Notes: generated by a model not told the origin, from the letters alone. Counted from the stretch's first letter, positions 22,141 to 33,604 are shown. The stretch is DNA of 64,000 nt from Theocolax elegans (GCA_026168455.1 CM047426.1:58067812-58131811), one strand, 5' to 3'. Numbers and translations: made by a program.

Positions 22141-23112
22141 ACAAGAAAAACAAAGAGATGAATACACTCCATCTCTGCTTCGTGGCATTATCAACGGCCA
22201 TTATCACATTGGCTTGGTAAACACCTGTGCTTACCGACTCTTTACGTATTTCCGCATGGTCCTCGACCCATTCGTACCACGAAATATTATCATTATCCGG
22301 CTCCACTTTCTGCAATCAGGCACGCAATAATCTATCTCGTATCGCAACGCTTGATCAGGCAGCACACAGCCGACGTCATGCTAACTCTCGACCGACTTGT
22401 TCATCCGCTATCTTAGCGATCGTCCACTTCATATTACGTCTCTCTCTACCGGCGGTACCCTCGAGTAATACATGCATCTGTTCGACGTGTTCGGCCATTT
22501 TATTTAATAAACCGGCACTTAAAAAAAATTTTTGTAAATTGTAAAACCACGATACGGATTCTTCAAGCGGATTATTTGACATGCACCTGTGCACTTCGGT
22601 CCGCCGGCGAAGGATTGACTACCTGCGATGCGATCGCAAACTTAATGTTTACATTTATGTATGCACATGACTTGCTTATACAAGTCATGTGCTATATTGT
22701 GCGTTGTATATGTTTACAACCTCACACAATGTTACGTGAACTTCGTTTACTGAGGTAGTTTTTACGGGAGTCAGTGCGGTACTTTTAATTTCGCTACAGT
22801 TGCGCGTTTGATGAACCTTTTTGATTCAGTCGATCGGAATGAACACTCAGGTAATTGTTATTTGAGTATGCTAGTCAATGAAACTAAATGGTAATGAATA
22901 ATATTACCTTTGTCGATTGGTATAAATAGCTCTTATTTTTTCTTAGTGTACCGTATTAATTGAAATGCTCGCCACGGCTTGAGAATTCCGCATTATAAAA
23001 AGAGAATCAGAAACTTAACTAAATCCACGATGAGACAACACCGCGGTAATTTATAACAACGGAGTCAACAAGTATTTCTATTGAAAAATACACATTTATT
23101 GCAGAAAAGTAT
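22141..23112. other. Unassigned interval with small hairpin
   Basis: A minus-strand frame (22594-22376) with RRNMKWTIAKIADEQVGREL is followed after stops by VEPDNDNISWYEWVEDHAEI. It could be a decayed gene but I recognise no family. A perfect 12-bp-arm hairpin (GCACATGACTTG, loop CTTATA) sits at 22663-22692. The rest is AT-rich without features. Confidence 0.35.
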
Positions 23113-23713
23113 ATGCACTATATTATTTGGCTTACTCCTCGTTCCTCCTCTCGCCATCCACCTAGGTCACTCATGTATCTTCCACCAAGCACAGAAGCTT
23201 TCAATAAATCATTTGTTATCACCTCCATCCGCATCTTAAATCATTTTCCCTCACTCACCTTCGATCCTTCACTCATAGATAAGTTCAAGATCATTCTGTT
23301 TAATCATCTGTTTGGGCTCGACCAAACAGCCTGGTCTTCGCGGGTCACGAATGAGGGTTTATTACTGCGGTCCATCCCTCACCTGGATGAAGTTGTATAG
23401 TCGGGCTGTATAATGTTAAGCGTCGATATTTAGTTGTTTAGTTTTTGCATTTTTAATTTATTATTTATTTCTTATATATTTTATTTAAAGGATCTTTTTA
23501 TTTTTACGAACGTTATATACATTGTTATCTATTTTTAAGTTTTAATTTATTTATTTATTGATTTTGTACATATTTTATTCTGTTTTTATCATCATTGTAA
23601 TTTTATTTTTTATTTAGTTTTAAGATTTATACTTTTTCTGTATTTGTTCGCATATGGTGCCTACGGGGTTTCTACCCCATAATGGCCAAAATAAATCAAT
23701 CAATTAATCAATC
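23113..23713 (+). pseudogene. CR1-like copy C, 3' end with tail
   Basis: The plus strand encodes the C-terminal end of the element (SSSRHPPRSLMYLPPSTEAF, NKSFVITSIRILNHFP, GLDQTAWSSRVTNEGLLLRS), matching the C-terminus at 43.3-43.7 kb. The 3' UTR ends with the short hairpin ACGGGGTTTCTACCCC, then an AATC-type repeat (about 23692-23716). This hairpin plus short tandem tail, instead of poly(A), is typical of CR1-like elements. The copy is 5' truncated. Confidence 0.82.
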
Positions 23714-23715
23714 AA

Positions 23716-25806
23716 TCTCTCTCACTTTGTGACCTCTGTTACCCCGATCTTGTTAATATTACTAAGATCCCTGTTGATTGCTGGAAGGTCGATTCTTACT
23801 TTGACTCTCTTCGTAATATTCTTATCGCTAATCTTGATAAATTTGGTTAACATCTGAGCTTAAGAATCGATTTAAGAGTCGTGACAGATTGTATAAAATT
23901 GCTACGCGGCGTCGTGACTCAGGTTTGCTAGCTTTACACAAGACTATGCGTAAAGAGTTAAAGTCTAACCTTAAGGTGGCGCGTAATTCTTTTTTTGAAA
24001 AATCGCTGTGTGAAAGCCCTAACCAGTTGCAATGCTGGAAAATCCTGAGTAGATAGGGTATTGTAAGAGATGTGAATAACTCTCCCACCAAATTTTTTTC
24101 AGTTGAAAACTTTATCCTCATCTATACTTCAGTTAGTCGACGCCACCCTAGTTGTGCAGTTGAGCAATTATCGAAGATCCTTAGATTGCCCTCTGCCCAA
24201 AAGTATCCATGTTTTAATTTTTAATTGATTGATCCACAGCAGGTTGGCAAAGAGCTGTAGTTCAAATAGTCTTTCCCTAGGATACTTTGAAGATGTATAT
24301 TTTTTAATCATCCCTTACCTAACTACCTTGTTTAACCTGTCTTTAATAATCAAACAATATCCTACATTATGGAAATGTTACATTATGTCAATTATTCCAG
24401 TCAGTAAAATTTTTAAGACATTAACTATTCCTGATACCCGCCCTAATGCTAACCTCCCCCACTTTGCAAAAGTTTTTGATCCGTTGATCTCTCGTGAGAT
24501 AACTTCTCATCTTGAGAATAATAATATGCTACCGCCTTTTCAATCTGGGTTCCGTAGCTCTTATAACACTCAAGATATACGGTTAGCTATTGAGGGATCA
24601 GGTTACATTTCTTATTTTATTTGATTTCAGTAAAGCATTCGATACTATTAACCACTTGGAGCTTTTCAAAATTATGAAACGTCTAAATTACGCTGATGAT
24701 GTAATTTTATGGTTTTTCTCTTATCTCACAGGTCGCCCACAAGCTATTATAGGTCAGAATAATAATACTTCGTCTTATGTTGGTATTACCTTTGGTGTTT
24801 CACAGCGTTCAACATCTGGCCCTATCATCTTATTCTTAATCAATTCGTTATTCAATGTGTTATTATTTACCCATAGGATGATGTTCACTGATGATTTTCA
24901 GTTATACATTCATGCTAAGCCTAGTGATTGTAATATTGCAATTAATAAATTAAATCAGGATGGTGAAAGAGTAGCTCATTGGGCCAAAACTCATGGTTTA
25001 GACTTAAACTTTAGTAAAACTACTCAACAACTATGGCTTATTAATTAACGAAAATCTACAATGGAATTCTCATGTTTCTAACATCGTATCCCGAGTCCAT
25101 GGAGTCTTACATAAATTACGTAATAAAGGTACTTCCTTTCTTGCACCATAAGGAAGAAACTAGTATCTTCACTTATTCTTCCCCATCTGGATTACGTCTC
25201 TATTGCATATAGTGACCTGCCTGAATATTTAAATCTGAAACTCCAACGTCTGCTTAATACTTGTGTACGATATATTTTTAGGCTAAAGACGGATACCAGA
25301 CTCCAACCATATTATCAAAAATTATCATGGTTGTCTGTGGAAGATAGAAGGTTGTATTTTCTTGGGTTATTAACATATCAGGTTCTAACTACTAATAAAC
25401 CTGATAATTTACTAGCGTTATTACCACCGCCTAACAGTGAGGTGCGTCGTTCTGAGCGTGTTAAATATTCTTGTTTTGCTACTACTTCCATTTGTCAAAA
25501 CTCTTTCACAATTCAAGCTATGGACCTTTGGGATTCACTACCCACTGAATTAAGCTTAAGTACTACAGTAAATTTTTTCAAAAATAGGCTATATAACTAC
25601 TTAGTCAGTAAGAGCCGGTAACTATATTATATGGTAAAAATAATCCTTAATATTTATAATGCATATGATTTACTTATGTTACATTTGTTCTCATATTCTT
25701 TCTTTTGTTTATGCGAAACATAATTTTTTATGTTTTTACACAACAAATTGTTATCTTTTATACTTTTATTTAATATATACATTTTATGGCATTAATAAAC
25801 GCTTTT

Positions 25807-25848
<42 letters not shown>

Positions 25849-25850
25849 CG
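23716..25850 (+). pseudogene. Second non-LTR retrotransposon family, endonuclease-RT linker to C-terminus
   Basis: Decayed plus-strand RT distinct from the CR1-like copies. Blocks: ATRRRDSGLLALHKTMRKEL (about 23905), PDTRPNANLPHFAKVFDPLI (about 24435), LFDFSKAFDTINHLELFKIM (motif A, about 24617), SGPIILFLINSLF, and FTDDFQLYIHAKP, where the FADD box reads FTDD. Then HGLDLNFSKTTQ and a C-terminal domain (RLQPYYQKLSWLSVEDRRLY; AMDLWDSLPTELSLSTTVNF). Several stops break it. It abuts the tail of copy C exactly at its 5' end, and its 3' end runs into a CT microsatellite. Confidence 0.78.
25809..25846. repeat. CT microsatellite
   Basis: About 18 uninterrupted CT units lie at the 3' end of the preceding non-LTR fragment, possibly grown from its tail. 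Confidence 0.9.
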
Positions 25851-25889
25851 ATTAAGTCCAGACACTCCTTCCTTATCGGTTCCCTAGCC

Positions 25890-26165
25890 ATCATCATTTG
25901 ATAGCATTAAATAACCCTGACACAAATCCTCGTGGCTCATCCCGTGATCCGCCTAAAGTGCTCACTTATCTATCACCACGTATGGAAGCATTAAATAAGT
26001 CATTCATTATCATGTCATCTCTTATCATAAATCAATTACCCATCGCCACCCAATCCTCCCTAAACATTTTTAAAAGCTCCCTTTTCGATTATCTGCTTGG
26101 ACTCGACCAGGCAGCTTGCTCTGACCGTGTACAGACTGAAGGAATTCTGTTGCGGTCTGTTGTTC
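25890..26165 (+). pseudogene. CR1-like copy D, 3' coding fragment
   Basis: Encodes the terminal part of the CR1-like protein: NPRGSSRDPPKVLTYLSPRM, EALNKSFIIMSSLIINQLPI, FDYLLGLDQAACSDRVQTEG. It matches copies C and F. No 3' tail is recognisable. Confidence 0.75.
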
Positions 26166-26588
26166 TGATACTTTTACTTCTTCACTCAAGAAAGCTGGAG
26201 CAACAAGAACGAAAGAATGCTATCGAGGGGTAAGCCTCCAGTCGTAACGATTTTGTCGTAGATCCTTCGATCATCGATTAGTGGAAAACTTTCAGAAAAA
26301 CTAAGGATGCGCAACCTGCGCCAAGATATTTGTGCTCATGAAAAGTCGCTTATATGGCGCAAAACACAAAAATCAAATTGCGGTACTCGATATATTTTAA
26401 TTAAATCAACTCGAAATACACTAATAATATAACACCAAACTAACATCAAAGTTGTGCAGTAAATTAACATATTTTATCATCACCATATACGAATACAACA
26501 TACAGTATCATGTAACTATTAACATTAATTTGAGTAACTCGAAAATCCATCGATGAGTTCGAATACTAATTTAAGTATTATTACTTTG

Positions 26589-26590
<2 letters not shown>
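26166..26590. other. Interval without recognised feature
   Basis: AT-rich sequence between two retrotransposon fragments; nothing supportable was seen. Confidence 0.4.
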
Positions 26591-26624
<34 letters not shown>

Positions 26625-26625
26625 G
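26591..26625. repeat. ATT microsatellite
   Basis: About eleven ATT units run directly into the coding sequence of the next RT fragment, replacing the residues normally before FSKAFD. Confidence 0.9.
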
Positions 26626-26945
26626 TGTTTGGTTTCTCCAAGGCTTTCGACACCGTTCCGCACGATGAATTACTTCACAAGCTCTATAAAGTGGGTTGCC
26701 CTTATAACGATTTTTGTTTTATCATTATCTTGTGAGGCGCATACAAGCGGTAATTGATGAAGTTCGTGGTTTGTCCGACTGGCTCAGGGTTAATGCGAAA
26801 TTGCCACAGGGTAGTGTGTTGGGTCCGTTACTCTTTTCTATCTTCATAAATAATCTGCCGAATGTACTCGAGCACAGTGAATGTATGCTGTTCGTGGATG
26901 ATGCTCAGGTTTATCATTCCTTCTATCCTTTAGATTTTGAATAAG
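26625..26945 (+). pseudogene. CR1-like copy E, RT catalytic fragment
   Basis: Encodes GFSKAFDTVPHDELLHKLYK, then after a frameshift YYHYLVRRIQAVIDEVRGLS, LPQGSVLGPLLFSIFINNLP and MLFVDDAQVYHSFYPLDFE. The catalytic Asp pair is kept as FVDD. Both ends are truncated. Confidence 0.8.
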
Positions 26946-27451
26946 ATGTTCAATGTGGAACCCATGATGCGAATGCAAACGGAGGAGCTGAGGAGATTAC
27001 CTGTCCCTCACTTTGAATTTCATTGTGATCCATCACACATCATGATCCAGTGTAATTATTATCAGTTTGTGGCGATGTGTGATTTTTTGTGTAATTTTAT
27101 GATTGAATTGCGAGTTTGTTATACTTTTATGTATTTATTGTATTTTTAATTATGATCCGGCAGCATAAAGTCTCCTAAGCAAGGGAAACAGATCATAATA
27201 ATTTTGGTTTGTTATTTACTTTTATCCTATTTTAATAATTTTCACTTATTGTATCATTTTATCTGAAAATACTGCCCATACATGTAAATAGTTACATCTT
27301 TGTTTTAATTATTTATTTAATTTACTAAATTAATAATTTATTCATTGTCAATTGTCTAAATTTCTTTTTTATTTGTTATTTATTTCTCCAATTTCTTACG
27401 ATCTCCATTTTCATTTTCATATTACATTTTAATTATATATAATTAGTAAAT
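26946..27451. other. AT-rich interval
   Basis: No feature is recognised apart from a possible target duplication (TTTAATTATATA at 27428-27439 and 27546-27557) around the small palindrome that follows. Confidence 0.4.
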
Positions 27452-27518
27452 AGTCGATTGTTGAGGGTCAATAATAAATAAATTGTATTTATTTATTATT
27501 GACCCTCAACAATCGACT
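27452..27518. repeat. Small palindrome made of PLE-like 3' ends, tail-out
   Basis: 32-bp arms (27452-27483, 27487-27518) pair around a 3-base loop. Each arm, read outward, gives TTTATTTATTATTGACCCTC and then AACAATCGACT. This resembles the terminal sequence of the large PLE dimer (TTTATTTAAAAAACTGACCC, then TCGAAATCGATTCC). To the right it continues with AACAATGGAGGGTGAAA, the sequence at the extreme left end of the large dimer. It looks like two almost completely truncated PLE 3' ends joined head to head. Confidence 0.6.
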
Positions 27519-28045
27519 TCAACAATGGAGGGTGAAAATTACAAATTTAATTATATACATTTAATTTTATTATTATGTTACGTTATTTTATTATATTTTT
27601 TCCTTGTTACTTTTCAAGACAACAATTTCTATAATACCAAAATAAAGAAACCAGAGTTATGAATAAGATTATTATTATTATTTCATCTAGTTCATTACAA
27701 TTTATCTCGAATTACCCTAAATTGCCTTGGTTTATTTCGGTTAATTTCATTTTACACGATACATTTTAATTTATCTGCATACATGTCGAGAAAAGAGCAT
27801 TTACTATGGGTGAACAATGTGTAGATAGCCTGGGTGATCTTCAGGTCATCAGAGCAGAATGTACTAAAAGCCACTTGTACTAATCGTAGCAGAGACCAAA
27901 AAATAAATCTTAATATAATGAAAAAAAATAATTAATTTCATGATTTTATAATGTCGAAATTCTTTTATCATATTATGATTATATTACAACAATTTCTATG
28001 TTTGTATTGTATTAAATATTTTAAGATTTTCTATTATGTTTTTAG
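27519..28045. other. AT-rich interval ending in a splice acceptor
   Basis: No coding sequence was recognised upstream of the Uba1 exon. The last bases, TTCTATTATGTTTTTAG, form a reasonable polypyrimidine/AG acceptor at 28044-28045. Confidence 0.5.
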
Positions 28046-28683
28046 GTCTTACCATACAACCTCAAGAATTTGAAAAAGACGACGACAATAACTTTCATAT
28101 AGATTTTATTGTTGCTGCTTCAAATTTACGAGCAGCTAACTATAGAATTCAACCAGCTGATAGACATAAAAGTAAATTAATTGCTGGTAAAATTATTCCT
28201 GCAATTGCAACAACTACAAGTGTGGTCGCTGGTTTGATATGTTTTGAATTAATAAAATTAGTACACGGTTTTAAAGATCTTACTTCATATAAAAACGGTT
28301 TTGTTAATCTTGCATTACCGTTCTTCGGTTTTGCTGAACCTATAGCTGCACCAAAATTAAAATACTATAACACTGAGTGGACTCTATGGGATAGGTTTGA
28401 AGTTAAGGGAGAAATGACACTAAAGGAATTTTTGGATTATTTCAAAGAAAAACATAATTTAGAAGTCACAATGCTCTCGCAAGGAGTTTGTATGCTATAT
28501 TCCTTTTTCATGGCCCAACAAAGATGTCAAGAACGAATGAACCTGGCCATGTCAGAAGTTGTAAAAAAAGTTTCAAAGAAGAAACTCGAACCACATGTAC
28601 GAGCTCTGGTTTTTGAATTATGTTGTAATGATGTAGATGGAAATGATATAGAAGTTCCATACGTTCGGTATACTTTAACATGA
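28046..28683 (+). CDS. Uba1: Uba1, ubiquitin-activating enzyme E1, 3'-terminal exon
   Basis: An intact frame of about 211 residues follows a splice acceptor; the first two bases complete a split codon, so this is an internal acceptor and not a translation start. The protein reads [77 protein letters not shown] and [20 protein letters not shown], ending [20 protein letters not shown] then VPYVRYTLT and TGA. These are hallmark blocks of the active adenylation domain end and the C-terminal ubiquitin-fold domain of UBA1, which charges ubiquitin by ATP-dependent adenylation and thioester transfer. The catalytic Cys and ATP-binding parts lie in exons not present in the 28 kb upstream. No stop or frameshift is present. 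Confidence 0.95.
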
Positions 28684-29002
28684 ATTAAAATATATTAAAC
28701 TACGTTTCTTATTATTTAAAAAATTTTATTGCATACTATTATTTATCAGAGTAAATTGACCTGTATTTAGAAATACATTTTTTAATTAAAACAATATTTA
28801 AGATAAACATATATACATCATTTATACTTTTAAAGAGAAAAATATATGTTCACAACAAATAACCCATTAATGCCAAATTACATTTTGTAAAATCATGAAG
28901 AGTAAATATACCGATTGGATTTATGTTTTACAACTTTATTTAAAAAGTAAAGGGCTTCTGCACATGCGTAGTAATTATTATTCTTCGAAAATTAGTTAAA
29001 TC
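28684..29002. other. 3' flank of Uba1
   Basis: AT-rich sequence that presumably includes the 3' UTR. ATTAAA-like words occur just after the stop, but no single poly(A) signal stands out. Confidence 0.4.
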
Positions 29003-29280
29003 ACTTTATTAAGGGGTTACATGGGTTTTGATACTCAAAAAAAGCATATATTCATTAATTTTTTTTTAAATTAAATGAAATATTATATTTTAATGAGAAG
29101 CATTGAAAGTATCATTTAAAGTGTATCTCGTAATTTTTTTATTAAAAAATAATTAAAAATGAGCCGTTGCCGTTCAATCTACGGAGGCATGTTCAAAAAA
29201 AGTGTCCTTGCGATAGGCAGGATATCTCGAAAAGCACTTATCTGAAACAAAAACCCAAATGTCTTCTGTTAGTATATAGT

Positions 29281-29445
29281 AATAGCTCGTGATTGAACGA
29301 AGGATTTTGAAAATGAGTAAAATTTGAATTTTCGCAGTAATTGGCACAAAAATTACGTTTTTTCGTAAAAAATTCGTTACATATTGGTTTGCAAAATGAG
29401 TTGTGATAGGTAAATCTAAAAATCCTTCGTTCAATCATGAGTCAA
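29281..29445. repeat. 23-bp inverted repeat pair, MITE-like
   Basis: TGATTGAACGAAGGATTTT at about 29290-29308 is repeated inverted at about 29417-29436. The ~165-bp unit has no coding capacity and sits in the 3' region of MULE copy 2. Confidence 0.5.
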
Positions 29446-29548
29446 TACAGTTTAAAAGCTGTGTTCAAAATTTTAGACCGATCGGTAGAATAGTTTTTAA
29501 AATATTTTGCCTACCGACTATAAAAATGTTGTTTTGAGAAAAACGCGT

Positions 29549-29696
29549 GTAACCTTTAGACTGCCGGCATTTTTGCCTTATAAATTGATATTTTTGATGT
29601 GCAAAATTTATACATAAAAACACCTCATATCTCTAGAGTAGTTGTCAAGGTTTCAGGTGGCTCATATATGCGCCATGCCGGCAGTCTAAAGGTTAA
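29549..29696. mobile_element. MITE with perfect 21-bp TIRs, piggyBac-type
   Basis: The terminal repeat TAACCTTTAGACTGCCGGCA (29550 onward) is matched perfectly by 29675-29695 inverted. The right end reads GGTTAA. The TIR resembles that of the MITE at 5555-5699 (both contain TAACCT and GCCGG at equal spacing), so the two probably belong to one superfamily. Confidence 0.65.
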
Positions 29697-29749
29697 AGTT
29701 TCAAAACTGAAAAAAGTGGGAAAATTTTTTTTTTTGTTTCAACTTGCAT

Positions 29750-31586
29750 AGAATCGTCAATTCCAGATCCATAAAGCAAAGCATTTCCTGCAGCTGTCAT
29801 GCCCAAAACATCCTTTTGCTGTTGCCTGCGACAGATTCTTGCATCTCGAGTATTAATCTCTGCTCTTTTTCAGCTGTGGATATGCGATGCGCATTTTAAT
29901 TTCGAGCATATGCATGGATATTTTTGCCAAGTTTAACATTAAGACTATACAATACGGACAGTAAGGCTGTGTTTCCTTCATTAAAAATGCAGGCAGCCAC
30001 ATAAGCAGTAATTTCTACTATTTTAGACCCAGCAGGAAGAATTTTTGGAGTTATTTTCCAATGTGCTGGTTTAAGCTTTCATTGTTTTGAGTAAAGCCAC
30101 CGAGACATCGCTCTAATAGTAGATCGTTAATAAGTTCTTCGTAGACAGATATTATAACAGAGGAAATAATGTCTGAAAATGCAGAATAATCATGCTTATA
30201 CGGTGTGCTTACAGCCAAAGCACGTTACCAAGCACACCATGATTCAGCGCCGTTTGAGCAGTTTTCATAATGTGGGTTATCGTCTGTCGAAATGTAATGA
30301 AAATAAGTAGCCCATATACCGGCTTCCATGGCTTCTACCGAATTACAATTTCTTCTAATGGCTAGTCCGTAATAAACTGTCAATTTATCTATAAGTTTAC
30401 CAGTAAGATTACCTTTGCCCGAAAGAATTTTTTTTCTTATTGTTTTTCCTTTAACTTGTTTTTCTTCCAGTTTTGTTTAGTGACTTGCGCAAGCGAGTGC
30501 CCATTCTCTCTTTTACACGTGCCCTACGCATTCTTTTTTTATTGATTTGAAAATCATCTTCATAAGGCTTCGAATTAACAACCGCAGAATATGTTTTAGA
30601 GTCCCCATCTCTGATATAATGAACGTATCTTAGGTTTGTATTTTTTATTGATCATTTGAACATTTAAATAATTGACGCAACTTCCATAATACCAGCTGGT
30701 CCATCATGATTGGCAGTGCATTCTTTTTGATCGAAATGATTTTAGTACCACTCTTCAAACTCTGCTGAATATAATTTTTTGCCTAAACCTCACATAATTT
30801 ACAATATAAGCTTTTTACTACTACATCCAAAACATTTCCAGAGTAATAACCAATCAAGGTAGTCACACCATACAAAGATGAAAATCCGCGTTTTTTTCAA
30901 GTACCATCGCCTTATACAGTAATATCTTTTATATCTTCAACACCATTTTTCTCACACAGGAATTGCTTTTCATTTTTTGGCAGCTAAAGATAAAAACTTC
31001 TCAGCAATGATTTTCACACTTTCATGTATTTTATGAATGTAGAAGTCGTATGTAGATTGATTAAGAAAAGTAGAAGTTATATCCATCAAGCCACAGAATT
31101 TTTTACATCCTGTAAGATCTAACCCTAATATTCACGTAACAAAAATAAATTCACGAGTTATTTCATAGGTATGTTCTATTTTGTAACTTGATAAGATATA
31201 TATATATATATGTTTACACTTCTCACACTCTACCATGATTTTAAAACCGAGACCTCATTGTTTACGTTGTTTAAAACTACTTTCCAATCACATACTTTGT
31301 TTTGTCCATTTTGATTTATAATATTCGAGCACTTCACAAAATGTGAGTGTTGAAAAAACTTAAGATAATCGAGAAATACGTATTGTACTTGGTTCCTCTG
31401 GTACAACTATCTCATTTTCAAATCTTAATTTTTTTGCCGATGTGCAAGAGAATGATGTTTCGTTTAACTCAGCTGTTTTTGGATTAAATGACTGCTTTCG
31501 TTTTTACGACTACCCTTTGTAAACCAGACTTCTGGTCGTCTCTCGTAACTTTATGAGGTACCATTTTTACGAAAAAGAAATTGAAA
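29750..31586 (-). pseudogene. Mutator-like transposase pseudogene (MULE copy 2)
   Basis: Starting at MVPHKVTRDDQKSG (about 31564), the minus strand shows blocks parallel to MULE copy 1: GTWKKRGFSSLYGVTTLIGY (against GSWRKRGFNSLQGVARL), VVKSLYCKLCEV and YIRDGDSKTYSAVVNSKPYE. It also keeps parts that copy 1 has lost: KGNLTGKLIDKLTVYYGLAI, RRNCNSVEAMEAGIWATYFH and STDDNPHYENCSNGAESWCA. The C-terminus gives NALLYGSGIDDSM. Stops and frameshifts occur in every segment. A TA repeat lies at 31199-31210. Confidence 0.82.
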
Positions 31587-31892
31587 TACGAACGAAACGT
31601 GTATAAGCGCGCAAATCGACAACAGTCGAACAACTGAACACAGCTGTATTGTTTATAATGTTCAATGTATGAGTATATAGCAGAAATAAACATAAACTTT
31701 CGCCGACGCGCGCGAGTGTCATTAGGCTAGTTGAATAGACTGATCGTAATAATAAAGTTTCTTCTACAGTTTTGCTCGGATTGATTTGAAACTTTCAGAA
31801 AATATTCTTTACATGTTCTACAATTATATAAAAAATTATCGCAAAAACCGATTTTTTGAACTTTTAAAACCCCTGTAACCTCTTAATAAAGT

Positions 31893-32480
31893 AAACATTT
31901 TAATTTTCATTAAATCTTAAATTGGCATCATTTTGATAAAAATTAGTACATTTGCTGTGAATATAATTCGATATTTAAATTATATTAGAGTCAGAATAAA
32001 AAGTAAGTTTAAAGAAATTTAACTACTTTTCAAGGAACTGGTAGGGTAAATAAACCAATATATGACCGATTTGTTGAACCAGTGATAGTTTTGAAACAAT
32101 ATATGTCGATTTGATGAATGTAAACATTTCAGTATTAATTAGGAATAATGCTTTGTTTCATTTTCCATAACAATTACCTATGGATGCGTTAATAAAATTA
32201 AATCTATATAATACTCTGAAAACTTCTGAATCCCAGTAAATGACCAATAGTAATAGTAAGTCGATATTATATAATAGAATTTTTATTTACACAAATTAAC
32301 ATTTTCTATTTAATATTATGAAACCACAGTTAAGTAACTACTTAAGAAATGCATAACTCAGATTTTTCCATTAAAATAACATTACAAAATCTCAGTTGGG
32401 CTTTTCTTCGTACAAGGCATTGATCCAATCTAATAATTATTGTCAATTTTATTTGAACTGTATCGGTCACGCTGGGGATT
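31893..32480. other. AT-rich interval without gene
   Basis: Nothing recognisable was seen. Confidence 0.5.
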
Positions 32481-32883
32481 AGGGCATGATGTCAAAGGCG
32501 AAATAAACTATTAATAAAAAGAATAATACTTTATTTAACAACAATAAAAGGGCTTGGGCGCCAGCCGCGTACGTTCGCGGCGAAGTCATACAAAAATGCT
32601 CGGCTGCGTGTGCGCTGCGGCGGTTTGCTGAGTGAGGGACAGGGGGAGAAAGGGAAGCAAGGAAAAGCACACTTACGAAAAGAAGGACGAACTACTCAGT
32701 ACTTGCTGCAAGGGTGTGCACCTACCTCTGCTCTAAAGAAGTCGTCCCTTGGTCTTGCTGCTCGATGCGTCTATATTATCGAATGTATTATTGGGCGATA
32801 CCCAATACTCGCTAAACTCCTTGATAGGTACAAAGTATCTTATAGATTGTCGAAGAGATTATCGTTCGTCCAAAATTTGTTAA
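32481..32883. other. GC-rich island of unknown origin
   Basis: The segment 32555-32780 is distinctly GC-richer (GGGCGCCAGCCGCG, TGCGCTGCGGCGG) and follows AATAATACTTTATT. It could be part of an LTR. No paired copy was found and no frame is convincing. Confidence 0.3.
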
Positions 32884-32929
32884 TAAAAAAAAAAGACTAT
32901 TGATCTTCACGAACACAATTTTTGTAATT

Positions 32930-32970
32930 GCCGACGTTTAGGACGTTTTATTGCCGTTCCTTTTCAAGGC
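32930..32970 (-). ncRNA. Hammerhead-like motif, left arm of second palindrome
   Basis: Minus-strand counterpart of 33554-33604, with the GAAA core changed to TAAA (GTCCTAAACGTCGGC). It is probably decayed. Confidence 0.35.
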
Positions 32971-33553
32971 TAAAAAAACAAATCAGCAAAAACACTTTTT
33001 AACATTAAAATTACAATTTAAGTAAATTTAAATTCTACGATATACACACACACACACATTCTTACCAACAAAAAAGGCGTAGAGACACTATTTACATCCT
33101 GGAGTTAATAACATCATCTCCAAACGCACACTGTTCTTTAAAAACTTAATATAAACGATTAAAACAACAATAAAATAATCCAGTCAATCAATAAAACTTG
33201 TTATTTATACTTTAAAATAAACGTATTTTAAAGTATCCCGACTCGTTTGGCCCCGCAAAATTATCACTCTCTGCGATTTATATATTTGTTAATTCGGTTT
33301 ATGCCTACACGTATGTGTATTATTATGACGAATATTTTATTGTTATTTTAATCGTTTATATTAAGTTTTTAAAGAACATGGTTTTTCGCTATAGTGTTTG
33401 TGCGTTTGGAGATGATGTTATTAACTCCAGGATGTAAATAGTGTCTCTACGCCTTTTTTGTTGGTAAGATGTGTGTGTGTGTGTATCGTAGAATTTAAAT
33501 TTACTTAAATTGTAGTTTTAATGTTTAAAAGTTTTTTCGCTGATTTGTTTTTA

Positions 33554-33604
33554 GCCTTGAAAAGGGACGGCAATAAAACGGCCGAAACGTCGGCAATAAC
33601 AAAA
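33554..33604 (+). ncRNA. Hammerhead-like motif, right arm of second palindrome
   Basis: CTTGAAAAGGGACGGC, a short loop, then ACGGCCGAAACGTCGGC. The first core strand departs from CUGANGA, so it resembles the degenerate hammerheads associated with PLEs and not a canonical ribozyme. Confidence 0.4.

Larger units (their letters stand above)
29003..31892 (-). mobile_element. MULE copy 2, near complete but decayed
   Basis: Terminal inverted repeats ACTTTATTAAGGGGTTACA (29003) and ACTTTATTAAGAGGTTACA (minus strand from 31892) enclose a minus-strand transposase pseudogene. Inward of the right end come GGGGTTTT and TTCAAAAAATCGG, also present at the right end of MULE copy 1. A smaller MITE (29549-29696) and a short inverted repeat (29281-29445) lie in the 3' part. 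A clear 9-bp target duplication was not found. Confidence 0.75.

Noticed and set aside
22376..22594. Small gene on the minus strand
   Set aside because: 72 residues with no recognisable domain and stops on both sides; insufficient to call.
31199..31210. Regulatory TATA element
   Set aside because: It is a simple TA repeat inside a decayed transposase gene.
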